Positions 1-5,115 of a DNA stretch of 5,116 nt are shown here, in pieces (position 1 is the first letter of the stretch; the number at the start of each line of letters is the position of its first letter). The translations under genes and the position numbers were made by a program. Location: NCBI GenBank assembly GCA_037442385.1, contig JBBIQJ010000171.1:1-5116 (forward strand), read 5' to 3'. Source of the stretch: LDYB01 sp037442385 (GTDB lineage Bacteria > Armatimonadota > Fimbriimonadia > Fimbriimonadales > GBS-DC). The notes under the pieces were generated by a model. That model was given only the letters and a program-made list of their open reading frames with translations. It was not told the DNA's origin and did not search any database.

Positions 1-280
1 GCTCGGAGAATGGCTCCCCCCCCCCGCACAAATCGGCAACTTCAAGGGGCACAGTGGGCAGCTGACTGTTCCAGAAGTCGGCGAGGCAGCCCCGCAGCAC
101 GTGCAGGAAGTAAGCATACAAGATTAGCCCGCCCCGCTGCAGGTGAAGCAGTAGATGCAAGCGCACCTCGGCAGCGCAGTCTTCAGCGTCCTGCTCGTTC
201 AGCCCTTTCTTCAGACAGATGCGTTTTGCTCTCTCGAAGAGCCGCTCTAAAGTTTCCAGTAGCTCTACACCAATGTCCAT
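1..280 (-). CDS. Probable ECF-type RNA polymerase sigma factor, N-terminal part (runs off the left edge)
   Basis: Reading the minus strand from the ATG at 280-278, the frame stays open to base 1 (93 codons), so the gene continues outside the window. The product begins MDIGVELLETLERLFERAKR. It then has a stretch resembling sigma-70 region 2: KKGLNEQDAEDCAAEVRLHL (compare the usual 'G-L-x-x-x-D-A-E-D-x-x-Q-E-V-F-x-x-L'), followed by AYFLHVLRGCLADFWNSQ (compare 'Y-L-x-x-V-L-R-N-x-L-x-D-x-W-R'). A proline- and glycine-rich segment follows, as expected for the linker to region 4, which is not in the window. The start is uncertain: the SD before the ATG is poor (AGGG only 2 bases away), and the frame is open back to base 430. 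A GGAG at 337-334 lies just before an in-frame TTG at 331. The gene is on the same strand as lacI, 109 bases after it, so co-transcription is possible. The family call rests on motif resemblance only. The alternative is an unrelated helical protein. Confidence 0.6.
   Translation of the reverse strand, partial: MDIGVELLETLERLFERAKRICLKKGLNEQDAEDCAAEVRLHLLLHLQRGGLILYAYFLHVLRGCLADFWNSQLPTVPLEVADLCGGGEPFSE
16..25. repeat. C10/G10 homopolymer inside the sigma-factor-like reading frame
   Basis: There are ten consecutive C on the plus strand (ten G on the coding strand). In the coding frame it encodes a short Gly-Gly-Gly run in the presumed linker between sigma regions 2 and 4. Runs this long are prone to slippage and to base-calling error. 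A change of one base would alter everything downstream. Confidence 0.95.
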
Positions 281-389
281 AGCCCTATCTCGGGCGATGC
301 GAGCAGGAAAACAGTACGCCAGGTTCCCCAAAACTCCTTCGCTAAAACGCCAAAAACGCAGGGAACGCTTCGAGCATGTTGTCCGCTCC

Positions 390-1403
390 CTAACCCGTCG
401 ATTCGCGCTCGCGCAGCTGGGCAGGCACAATCAGGCGCCTGGGTTCCACTGTGCGTCCCTCAATCAGCGCAATCAGGCGTTCGGTGGCAACCCGCGCGAG
501 GGTGGGGATGTCAATCGCGATAGAGGTGAGCGTCGGCTCCACCATCTCGCAGAGAGGGGTGTCGTTGAAGCCGATGAAAGCCATCTCGTCGGGGATGCGG
601 ATGCCGTGCCCCTGGGCAGTGCGCATCGCGCCGACGGCGATCAGGTCGTCCATCGCCACGACGGCAGTGGGCGGCAGGGGCAGCTGGAGCAAATCTTCCA
701 TCGCGCGCTGTCCGCCCAGCAGACTCGATTCGGTGAACACGACATAGTGGGGGTCATAGGCGATGCCGTGCTGTTCCAGCGCGTGGCGGTAGCCCTGCAG
801 GCGGTCGCGCGTTACGGTCAGCCCGCTTGCGCCGCCGATATAGGCAATCCGTCGGTGCCCCTTGCGAATCAGAAACTCGGTTGCCATGAAGCCCGCGCCC
901 ACATTATCGTTGTCGACCGAGCAGATGGCGTCGGGCGGGTCGTAGCGCCCCAGCAGCACGAATGGGAACCCCTGCTCGGTCAGGCGCACGATGCGCTGGT
1001 CGCGCGTTTCGGATTCCACCAGAATCAAGCCGTCCACGCGGCGGGTACGCAAGAGCTCTTCATAAATCGCCCGCTGAGAGCGTGGGGTGCGCGCCGCGTC
1101 CACGCACAGGTGATAGCCGTGTCGTCCTGCTTCTTCGATGATAGACGCTATCAGCGCCGAGAAGAAGGGGTCATACGCCAGCGCGTGTGGGGCGCGGTGG
1201 ATTACCAGTCCCAGCAGGCGCGTGCGCTGGGCACGCAACGACTGGGCGCGCGCGTCGGGCACATAGCCCAGCATCTCCACCACTGCCAGTACCCGACGGC
1301 GCATCTCCTCGTTCACCTGCGGGTCGTTGTTCAGCACCCGCGAAACGGTTGCCTGCGAAACCCCAGCCAGCCGTGCAATCTCGCTCTGTTTGATGTCTGC
1401 CAT
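390..1403 (-). CDS. LacI/GalR-family transcriptional regulator
   Basis: This 337-residue protein has the full length and layout of the LacI family and should act as a cytoplasmic dimeric repressor controlled by a small ligand, usually a sugar. Residues 5-26 form the N-terminal helix-turn-helix (KQSEIARLAGVSQATVSRVL, then N-N). Residues 46-58 are the hinge helix (GYVPDARAQSLRA). From about residue 60 (RLLGLVI) onwards is the periplasmic-binding-protein-like sensor domain, with typical landmarks DGLILVES, GHRRIAYIGG, RLQGYRHALEQHGI, AVVAMDDLIAVGAM and GFNDTPLCEMVEPTLTSI. The hinge has Asp where many members have Asn after Y-x-P, and Gln where the 'A-R-x-L' Arg is common. The start ATG has GGAG five bases upstream. 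No sugar transporter or glycosidase gene is next to it, so its targets and ligand cannot be read from the context. It could be autoregulatory or act elsewhere in the genome. Confidence 0.96.
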   Translation of the reverse strand: MADIKQSEIARLAGVSQATVSRVLNNDPQVNEEMRRRVLAVVEMLGYVPDARAQSLRAQRTRLLGLVIHRAPHALAYDPFFSALIASIIEEAGRHGYHLCVDAARTPRSQRAIYEELLRTRRVDGLILVESETRDQRIVRLTEQGFPFVLLGRYDPPDAICSVDNDNVGAGFMATEFLIRKGHRRIAYIGGASGLTVTRDRLQGYRHALEQHGIAYDPHYVVFTESSLLGGQRAMEDLLQLPLPPTAVVAMDDLIAVGAMRTAQGHGIRIPDEMAFIGFNDTPLCEMVEPTLTSIAIDIPTLARVATERLIALIEGRTVEPRRLIVPAQLRERESTG

Positions 1404-1417
1404 CGCCTCTCCGCAGT

Positions 1418-1429
1418 GAATACGATTTC
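1418..1429. promoter_or_regulatory. Weak candidate operator for the LacI-type regulator
   Basis: GAATACGATTTC is an imperfect palindrome centred on CG, with GAA and TTC outer arms. It lies between the -10 element and the start codon of lacI, at the predicted transcription start. LacI-family operators usually have a central CG and this position would suit autorepression. However, the inner two pairs do not match and the same could arise by chance. Confidence 0.2.
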
Positions 1430-1435
1430 TCAGGA

Positions 1436-1444
1436 ATTATAGCA
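1436..1444 (-). promoter_or_regulatory. Extended -10 promoter of the lacI-family gene
   Basis: On the minus strand the sequence reads TGCTATAAT: a perfect TATAAT preceded by the extended -10 TG. No good -35 is present at 16-18 bases; TTGCCG occurs but with only a 12-base spacer. The predicted start of transcription is near 1429, giving a leader of roughly 25 bases that holds the GGAG ribosome site. It lies 32 bases before the start codon. Confidence 0.6.
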
Positions 1445-1511
1445 CATTCTGGACGGCAAGAGGGGTAGAGGGTGTTGGAAAAGTCGCTTCTGGGCAGGAC
1501 AGGGAAACAAG

Positions 1512-1634
1512 ACGGCTAAACCCGTTCCCAGTAAACAAAGCCAGCCTTCGCTGGCTATAGCCCCCTGTTTACGGGGGGTTGGGGGGCTGAGCCGACGCAG
1601 GTCGGCTTCGTTTCATAGGAACGGCTTCAGCCGT
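1512..1634. repeat. Composite palindromic repeat, copy A (mirror pair of 45-base units, split by a 33-base segment)
   Basis: In order: a 14-base palindrome remnant 1512-1525 (ACGGCTAAACCCGT, one arm pair mismatched); spacer 1526-1538 (TCCCAGTAAACAA); an 18-base hairpin 1539-1556 (AGCCAGC, loop CTTC, GCTGGCT); a 33-base segment 1557-1589; a hairpin 1590-1607 (AGCCGAC, loop GCAG, GTCGGCT); spacer 1608-1620 (TCGTTTCATAGGA); and a palindrome 1621-1634 (ACGGCTTCAGCCGT). The second half (1590-1635) is identical over 46 bases to 1717-1762. The first half (1511-1556) matches 1666-1711 at 44 of 46 bases. The two halves of a copy are inverted relatives of each other. The layout resembles REP/BIME-type extragenic elements. 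It lies upstream of both flanking genes, so it is not placed as a terminator. Confidence 0.9.
1557..1589. repeat. Extra G/C-run inverted repeat within copy A
   Basis: This 33-base segment takes the place of the 5-base CAGAT that joins the halves in copy B. AGCCCCC (1559-1565) pairs with GGGGGCT (1582-1588), and CCCCC (1561-1565) can alternatively pair with the nearer G run starting at 1573. It also contains TGTTTAC (1566-1572), the exact complement of GTAAACA (1531-1537) in the preceding spacer. A larger stem enclosing the AGCCAGC hairpin is therefore possible. It may be the relic of a third unit or a diverged palindrome type. Confidence 0.6.
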
Positions 1635-1666
1635 CTGGCTGACCATCCCCACCTCTTGAAAACCCG

Positions 1667-1761
1667 ACGGGTGAACCCGTTCCCAGTAAACAAAGCCAGC
1701 CTTCGCTGGCTCAGATAGCCGACGCAGGTCGGCTTCGTTTCATAGGAACGGCTTCAGCCGT
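1667..1761. repeat. Composite palindromic repeat, copy B (compact mirror pair of 45-base units)
   Basis: In order: a palindrome 1667-1680 (ACGGGTGAACCCGT); a 13-base spacer 1681-1693; a hairpin 1694-1711 (7-bp stem, loop CTTC); linker CAGAT 1712-1716; a hairpin 1717-1734 (7-bp stem, loop GCAG); a 13-base spacer 1735-1747; and a palindrome 1748-1761 (ACGGCTTCAGCCGT). Element lengths are 14, 13, 18, 5, 18, 13, 14, a perfect mirror arrangement. The right unit read on the minus strand matches the left unit at about 34 of 45 positions. The palindrome differences are mostly paired changes that keep the stems intact. It ends about 40 bases before the -10 of the next gene. Confidence 0.92.
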
Positions 1762-1802
1762 CAGGCATGCACCAGGTTTTTTTTCGAACGCCTTCAGTGG
1801 GG

Positions 1803-1808
1803 TATACT
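1803..1808 (+). promoter_or_regulatory. Putative -10 element for the nucleotidyltransferase-like gene
   Basis: TATACT matches the -10 consensus at five of six bases and lies 22 bases before the start codon. The -35 region falls in a T8 tract (1777-1784) and matches TTGACA poorly. The T tract may instead act as an UP-like or bendable element. The ribosome site AGGAG is at 1816-1820, ten bases before the ATG. The leader would be only about 15 bases. Confidence 0.35.
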
Positions 1809-1830
1809 CTGGCGCAGGAGATGGAACATC

Positions 1831-2277
1831 ATGACCGAAGAGCGACATTTTCTGGATGACCCGCGTCCTGAAGGGCGCGAGCCGATACCCGCCGAGATGG
1901 TTCCCCTGCTTCTGAGCGCGTTCGAGGAAGTGGAGGATGTGGCGCTGGTGCTGGCGTTCACCGTTCGGGCGGAGGGTGTGATGCAGAGCGACGCCACCTT
2001 TGGCGTGTGGCTCAATGAAGACCTCAGCCACGAAGACAAGGTGGAAACGCTCCGCCAGATTGCGAACCGCCTGCACGCGGTGGTGACGCCGAACTACTAT
2101 CTGGACCTGATGTTGTTGACTCCGCGCGACGAGCTGCTGTGGGAGATGGCGACCGAGAACGGCGATCCGATTTTCGTGCGTGACGAGGCGTCGCTCCGGG
2201 CGCAGCTGGAGCGCGTGGCACAGCTGGGTCCCATCGGCGAAGACGAGCGCGATATCGATGTGTTGCGCGTGCTTTAG
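1831..2277 (+). CDS. MntA-like minimal nucleotidyltransferase-fold protein with degenerate active site
   Basis: This is a 148-residue protein with AGGAG ten bases before its ATG. Residues 43-61 read FTVRAEGVMQSDATFGVWL. They align with the minimal nucleotidyltransferase signature F-G-S-R-A-R-G ... S-D-x-D-L-A-V-L, but Gly-Ser is Thr-Val (44-45) and the second Asp is Thr56; Asp54 is kept. A later LDLMLL (91-96) matches the family's third-strand 'V-D-L-V-x-L', with Asp92 kept. GDPIFVRDEA (111-120) matches the usual 'G-x-x-L-Y-E-R-D' near the C-terminus. In MntA proteins this fold adds AMP to the HepT toxin. Here the changes predict loss of transfer activity, leaving a binding or structural role (inference). 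No HepT-like gene adjoins: ilvC follows at once on the opposite strand, overlapping by four bases. No signal peptide or membrane segment is seen. The fold call rests on motif alignment by eye. If it is wrong, the gene is a hypothetical acidic protein. Confidence 0.6.
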   Translation: MTEERHFLDDPRPEGREPIPAEMVPLLLSAFEEVEDVALVLAFTVRAEGVMQSDATFGVWLNEDLSHEDKVETLRQIANRLHAVVTPNYYLDLMLLTPRDELLWEMATENGDPIFVRDEASLRAQLERVAQLGPIGEDERDIDVLRVL

Positions 2278-3254
2278 CGCACCAGTCGCGCTCGCACCTG
2301 GCGCCCCACTGGCTCTATCGGGTGGGCTTCGCTTTGACGGGTGAGGGTCTGATACACCGGGCGCCCGACGGCGTTCTCTAAGAGCCACTCGCGGGCGAAC
2401 TGCCCTGTGCGGATTTCGTGCAGGATAGCGCGCATCGTTTCGCGGACATGCGCGTCGATCAGACGCGGTCCGCGCGTGAGCGCCCCATAGTGCGCTGTGT
2501 CGGAAATCGTCGACTCCATCCCGCTGATGCCGCTTTCGTAGATGAGGTCGGTAATCAGCTTCAGCTCGTGGAGGCACTCGAAGTAGGCGACTTCAGGGGC
2601 GTAGCCCGCCTCCACGAGGGTTTCAAACGCAGCGCGAATCAGGGCAGGCACGCCCCCACACAACACCACTTGCTCTCCGAACAGGTCCGCCTCGCACTCC
2701 TCGGCGAAGGTGGTCTCGTAGACACCCGCGCGCGTGCCGCCCAGCGCCTTCGCGTAGGCGAGTGCGGTCGCCTTCGCTGTGCCCGTATAATCCTGATGCA
2801 CAGCAATCAGGCACGGCGCGCCCTGCCCCGCCACAAACAGGCGCCGCAACTGGGGTCCCACCGCTTTCGGAGAGACCATCATCACATCCACCCACTCCGG
2901 GGGCGTAATCTGCCCGAAGTGGATATTGAACCCATGGGCGAAGCCGAGCGTATGCCCCTCGCGCAGAGCGGGCGCAATCTGCTCCCGAAACACCGCGGGC
3001 TGTGCCTCGTCGTTGATCAGCAGCATCAGCACTTCGGCGTTCTGCACCGCGTCGGGAATTGTCATCACGGGGAAGCCGTCGGATTCGGCGCGTTCCCACG
3101 AAAAGCCCGGGCGCACGCCGATAATCACCTCCACGCCGCTATCGCGGAGGTTCAGCGCCTGGGCGTGCCCCTGCGAGCCATAGCCCAGAATCGCGACGGT
3201 CTTGCTTCTTAATGCTTCCAGAGATGCATCAGCATCGGTGTAAACAGTTGCCAT
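2274..3254 (-). CDS. ilvC: Ketol-acid reductoisomerase, class I (short form)
   Basis: This enzyme catalyses the Mg2+- and NAD(P)H-dependent isomerisation and reduction of acetolactate or acetohydroxybutyrate in valine, isoleucine and leucine synthesis, in the cytoplasm. At 326 residues it has the usual length of the short class. The N-terminal Rossmann domain has GYGSQGHAQALNLRDSG (24-40) and the conserved FAHGFNIHF (105-113, His107). The C-terminal domain has the metal ligands Asp190 and Glu194 (ADLFGEQVVLCGG) and Glu226 and Glu230 (FECLHELKLI), plus Ser251 in ESTISDTAHYGAL. The cofactor loop reads GVRPGFSWERAE, one residue shorter than the common R-x-G-S-x-S-W form. The motif normally K-G-P-G-H is K-A-V-G-P (130-134). 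The start ATG overlaps the cdaR stop by one base (TGATG), with AAGGAGG 10 bases upstream. Acetolactate synthase genes are not in the window. Confidence 0.97.
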   Translation of the reverse strand: MATVYTDADASLEALRSKTVAILGYGSQGHAQALNLRDSGVEVIIGVRPGFSWERAESDGFPVMTIPDAVQNAEVLMLLINDEAQPAVFREQIAPALREGHTLGFAHGFNIHFGQITPPEWVDVMMVSPKAVGPQLRRLFVAGQGAPCLIAVHQDYTGTAKATALAYAKALGGTRAGVYETTFAEECEADLFGEQVVLCGGVPALIRAAFETLVEAGYAPEVAYFECLHELKLITDLIYESGISGMESTISDTAHYGALTRGPRLIDAHVRETMRAILHEIRTGQFAREWLLENAVGRPVYQTLTRQSEAHPIEPVGRQVRARLVR

Positions 3255-4228
3255 CAGGGTTCTGCCTCCTTGTTTGTGGGGGTGTTGGATTCCTCCTGGG
3301 TGGTCTCGCGCTGGATTCGCACCTGCACCGTAACCTCCTTCTCGCCGACGACTTCCACGCCGATGGGCACCCGGAGCGGCACGCGCAGGCGTATGTCTCG
3401 CGTGGCGTTTTTGAGCGAGATGGGTTGGGTTTCTATCACATTAATCTCGGCGAGCCGTGCGGGGCTACCCCGCAGCTGCACCGAAACAGGTTCCACCGAA
3501 AACCACACCACGCGGTACGGGAACGGGGGCAGGTCGCCCAGTCGCGGGCTGACGGGCACGGTCTTGGAAGTCGGCTGGGGGATCAGGCGCACGCGCAGGC
3601 GCACGGTGGAGGGGTTCACCTGCACATTCAGTATCGGCGCGCCTTTCTCGTCTAAGACCACGGGGGTGGTCTCCACTTCCAGGTCGCCCTGCAGCCCGGT
3701 GAGGTCAAAATTGATCTGTACAGTGCGCACGCGGCGCACCACCGACGCCACGCCCGTGATGCGCACGCTGGACGGCTCAGGGATCGCTTCCGCCAGCACC
3801 TCTTTAAGCTCTGGCTCGCCCGAAAGCACCACCTTGATAGGAATCTGGCGTGCCAGGCGCTGCTCGATGCGCACGCGCACGCGCTGGCGCTCAGGAACCA
3901 GCGTCAGTTGGGTGTCCCACTCGGGGGGATACTGCATGCGCACAGGGAGCTGGCTTTCACCCAGCTGCGCGTCTTTGAGGTCTACGGTGGCGCGAATACG
4001 GTCTGCCGAGGTGGTTTCCACGCGCTCCTTGACGCCGCGTACGGTGATGCGCAAGCGGTTGCCCGTGGGCAGGCTCACCTCATAGTTCGTGGGCACATTC
4101 ACCAGTTCAATCGGCACCTCGTACACACGCTCGATAATCGGGTGCAGCTGGGACTGCACATACAGCACCAGCAGGATGGCAGTGACCAGCGAGCCGACTT
4201 TCTCCACCAGATTTTCGCGCCAGACCAT
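3254..4228 (-). CDS. cdaR: YbbR-repeat membrane protein, regulator of diadenylate cyclase CdaA
   Basis: This 324-residue protein has one N-terminal membrane segment (about 10-27, VGSLVTAILLVLYVQSQL) after a short charged cytoplasmic start. It is followed by an extracytoplasmic part made of about three YbbR-type beta-rich repeats (roughly 38-121, 128-213 and 223-306). Repeat landmarks are YEVPIELVNVPTNYEVS with the following RLRITVRG, QIPIKVVLSGEPE with SSVRITG, and KTVPVSPRLGDLP with VSVQLRGSPARLAEIN. The tail is acidic and low-complexity (ETTQEESNTPTNKEAEP). CdaR proteins bind CdaA through the membrane and tune c-di-AMP output. The gene directly after cdaA is the standard position for this partner. 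Start: GGGAG lies eight bases before the ATG, and the gap to the cdaA stop is two bases, implying coupled translation. Family confidence is high; the exact repeat borders are approximate. Confidence 0.93.
   Translation of the reverse strand: MVWRENLVEKVGSLVTAILLVLYVQSQLHPIIERVYEVPIELVNVPTNYEVSLPTGNRLRITVRGVKERVETTSADRIRATVDLKDAQLGESQLPVRMQYPPEWDTQLTLVPERQRVRVRIEQRLARQIPIKVVLSGEPELKEVLAEAIPEPSSVRITGVASVVRRVRTVQINFDLTGLQGDLEVETTPVVLDEKGAPILNVQVNPSTVRLRVRLIPQPTSKTVPVSPRLGDLPPFPYRVVWFSVEPVSVQLRGSPARLAEINVIETQPISLKNATRDIRLRVPLRVPIGVEVVGEKEVTVQVRIQRETTQEESNTPTNKEAEP
3265..3271 (-). promoter_or_regulatory. Strong ribosome binding site for ilvC inside the cdaR 3' end
   Basis: AAGGAGG on the minus strand lies within the last codons of cdaR, 10 bases before the ilvC ATG. 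With the TGATG stop/start overlap it supports both the chosen ilvC start and coupled translation. It suggests that ilvC is translated efficiently in its own right from the shared transcript. Confidence 0.8.
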
Positions 4229-4230
4229 CG

Positions 4231-5115
4231 TCAGTTCTCCCGTGTGGGGGCGGTTTCGCGTGCAGGGCGTTCCCGGCGGGGTCGGCGCACGGTCGTTACG
4301 GCGGCGCCCACGCGCTCAAGCCAGCGGGTGCGGGCTTCGCCCAGCAACAGGTCCGACAGCAGGCGTTCCAGATGCTCTGCATCGATACCAGTGGTCCAGG
4401 CGCCGTCAATCGCGACGGTAACCTCGCCCGTTTCTTCCGAGATGATAATCGCGATACAGTCGGAGGTCTCGCTGACGCCGATTCCAGCCCGGTGGCGCGT
4501 GTGCATCGTGGGCGGGATGGCGGGGTTCTGGCTGATTTCAGGGAAGTAGACCGCCGCCTCCACAATCTGGTCGCCTCTCAAGATAACGGCGCCGTCGTGG
4601 AGGGGCGATCCCGGATAGAAGATGGCGCGCAGCAGGGGCGCGGAGACCTCCGCCTGCACCTCAATCCCCTGCCCTTCCGCGACCGTATCCTGCCGTTCCC
4701 ACACAATCAGTGCGCCGATGCGCTCCCGTGCCATCTGATAGACGGCGGTAACCACCTCTTTGATAGCGCGTCGTATAGGTTCTTCCGAGCTGCTCCCCAG
4801 ACTGGCGCGCCAGAACTCCACACGCCCGATAGTCTCCAGCATACGGCGCAGCTCGGGGAAGAACAGAATCACAAGCGCCACAGGGCCCAGCGCCGTGGCG
4901 CGATCCAGCAGCCAGTGGACGGTTTCGAGGCGGAGCGCATCGCTAACATAGAGAGCGAGCGTAAAGACCAGCAAGCCAATTAGCACCTGATAGGCGCGAG
5001 TTCCTTTGGCAAGGAGCAGGAGTCGATAAATCAGAAACGCCACCAGCAGCGTGTCGATGGCGATCCAGAGTCCGCGCGCCCAGAGATGTTCCGCAAATCG
5101 TGTCCAGTCGCTCAA
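4231..5115 (-). CDS. cdaA: Membrane diadenylate cyclase, CdaA type (start at or beyond the right edge)
   Basis: This enzyme joins two ATP into c-di-AMP, a messenger tied to potassium, osmotic and cell-wall control. Three N-terminal membrane helices are visible (about 18-35, 42-58 and 74-87: IDTLLVAFLIYRLLLLAKGT, LIGLLVFTLALYVSD, LGPVALVILFF). A short linker FFPELRRMLETIGR leads to the DisA_N catalytic domain (about 112-240). The catalytic DGA is at 174-176 in SPLHDGAVI, and the ATP-binding RHR is at 207-209 in TRHRAGIGVSE. SEETGEVTVAIDG follows. The residue before TRHR is His where Gly is usual, and RHR is followed by Ala-Gly rather than Ala-Ala. The C-terminal tail is Arg/Glu-rich. The frame opens with a TTG at 5115-5113, one base from the window end, so the true start may be this TTG or lie upstream. 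The length (294) already matches a full CdaA with its first helix. It heads the cdaA-cdaR-ilvC transcript; any promoter lies outside the window. Confidence 0.96.
   Translation of the reverse strand: MSDWTRFAEHLWARGLWIAIDTLLVAFLIYRLLLLAKGTRAYQVLIGLLVFTLALYVSDALRLETVHWLLDRATALGPVALVILFFPELRRMLETIGRVEFWRASLGSSSEEPIRRAIKEVVTAVYQMARERIGALIVWERQDTVAEGQGIEVQAEVSAPLLRAIFYPGSPLHDGAVILRGDQIVEAAVYFPEISQNPAIPPTMHTRHRAGIGVSETSDCIAIIISEETGEVTVAIDGAWTTGIDAEHLERLLSDLLLGEARTRWLERVGAAVTTVRRPRRERPARETAPTREN

Noticed and set aside
219..1442. A 407-codon plus-strand open frame covering the lacI region
   Set aside because: It is antisense to a clear LacI-family gene with full domain structure. Its translation is low-complexity, His/Gln/Arg-rich sequence with no recognisable domain, typical of GC-rich shadow frames.
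1511..1762. Possible CRISPR array
   Set aside because: The repeated blocks occur only twice, are not separated by uniform unique spacers, and consist of several distinct palindromes in a mirror layout. No cas gene is present.
1748..1784. Possible intrinsic terminator (palindrome followed by T8)
   Set aside because: The T tract begins 15 bases after the palindrome rather than directly at the stem base. The site lies upstream of the plus-strand gene, with no plus-strand gene ending before it.
1711..2577. A 288-codon minus-strand open frame
   Set aside because: It overlaps the palindromic array, the plus-strand nucleotidyltransferase-like gene and the end of ilvC. The translation is Arg/His-rich without motifs, and the genes it overlaps have better support.
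2418..3212. A 264-codon plus-strand open frame inside ilvC
   Set aside because: It is antisense to ilvC, which has all catalytic residues. The translation resembles no family.
4231..4300. Possible frameshift or fusion at the Arg/Glu-rich end of CdaA
   Set aside because: The frame is continuous, the stop lies two bases before the cdaR start with a suitable ribosome site, and charged low-complexity tails are common in this family.
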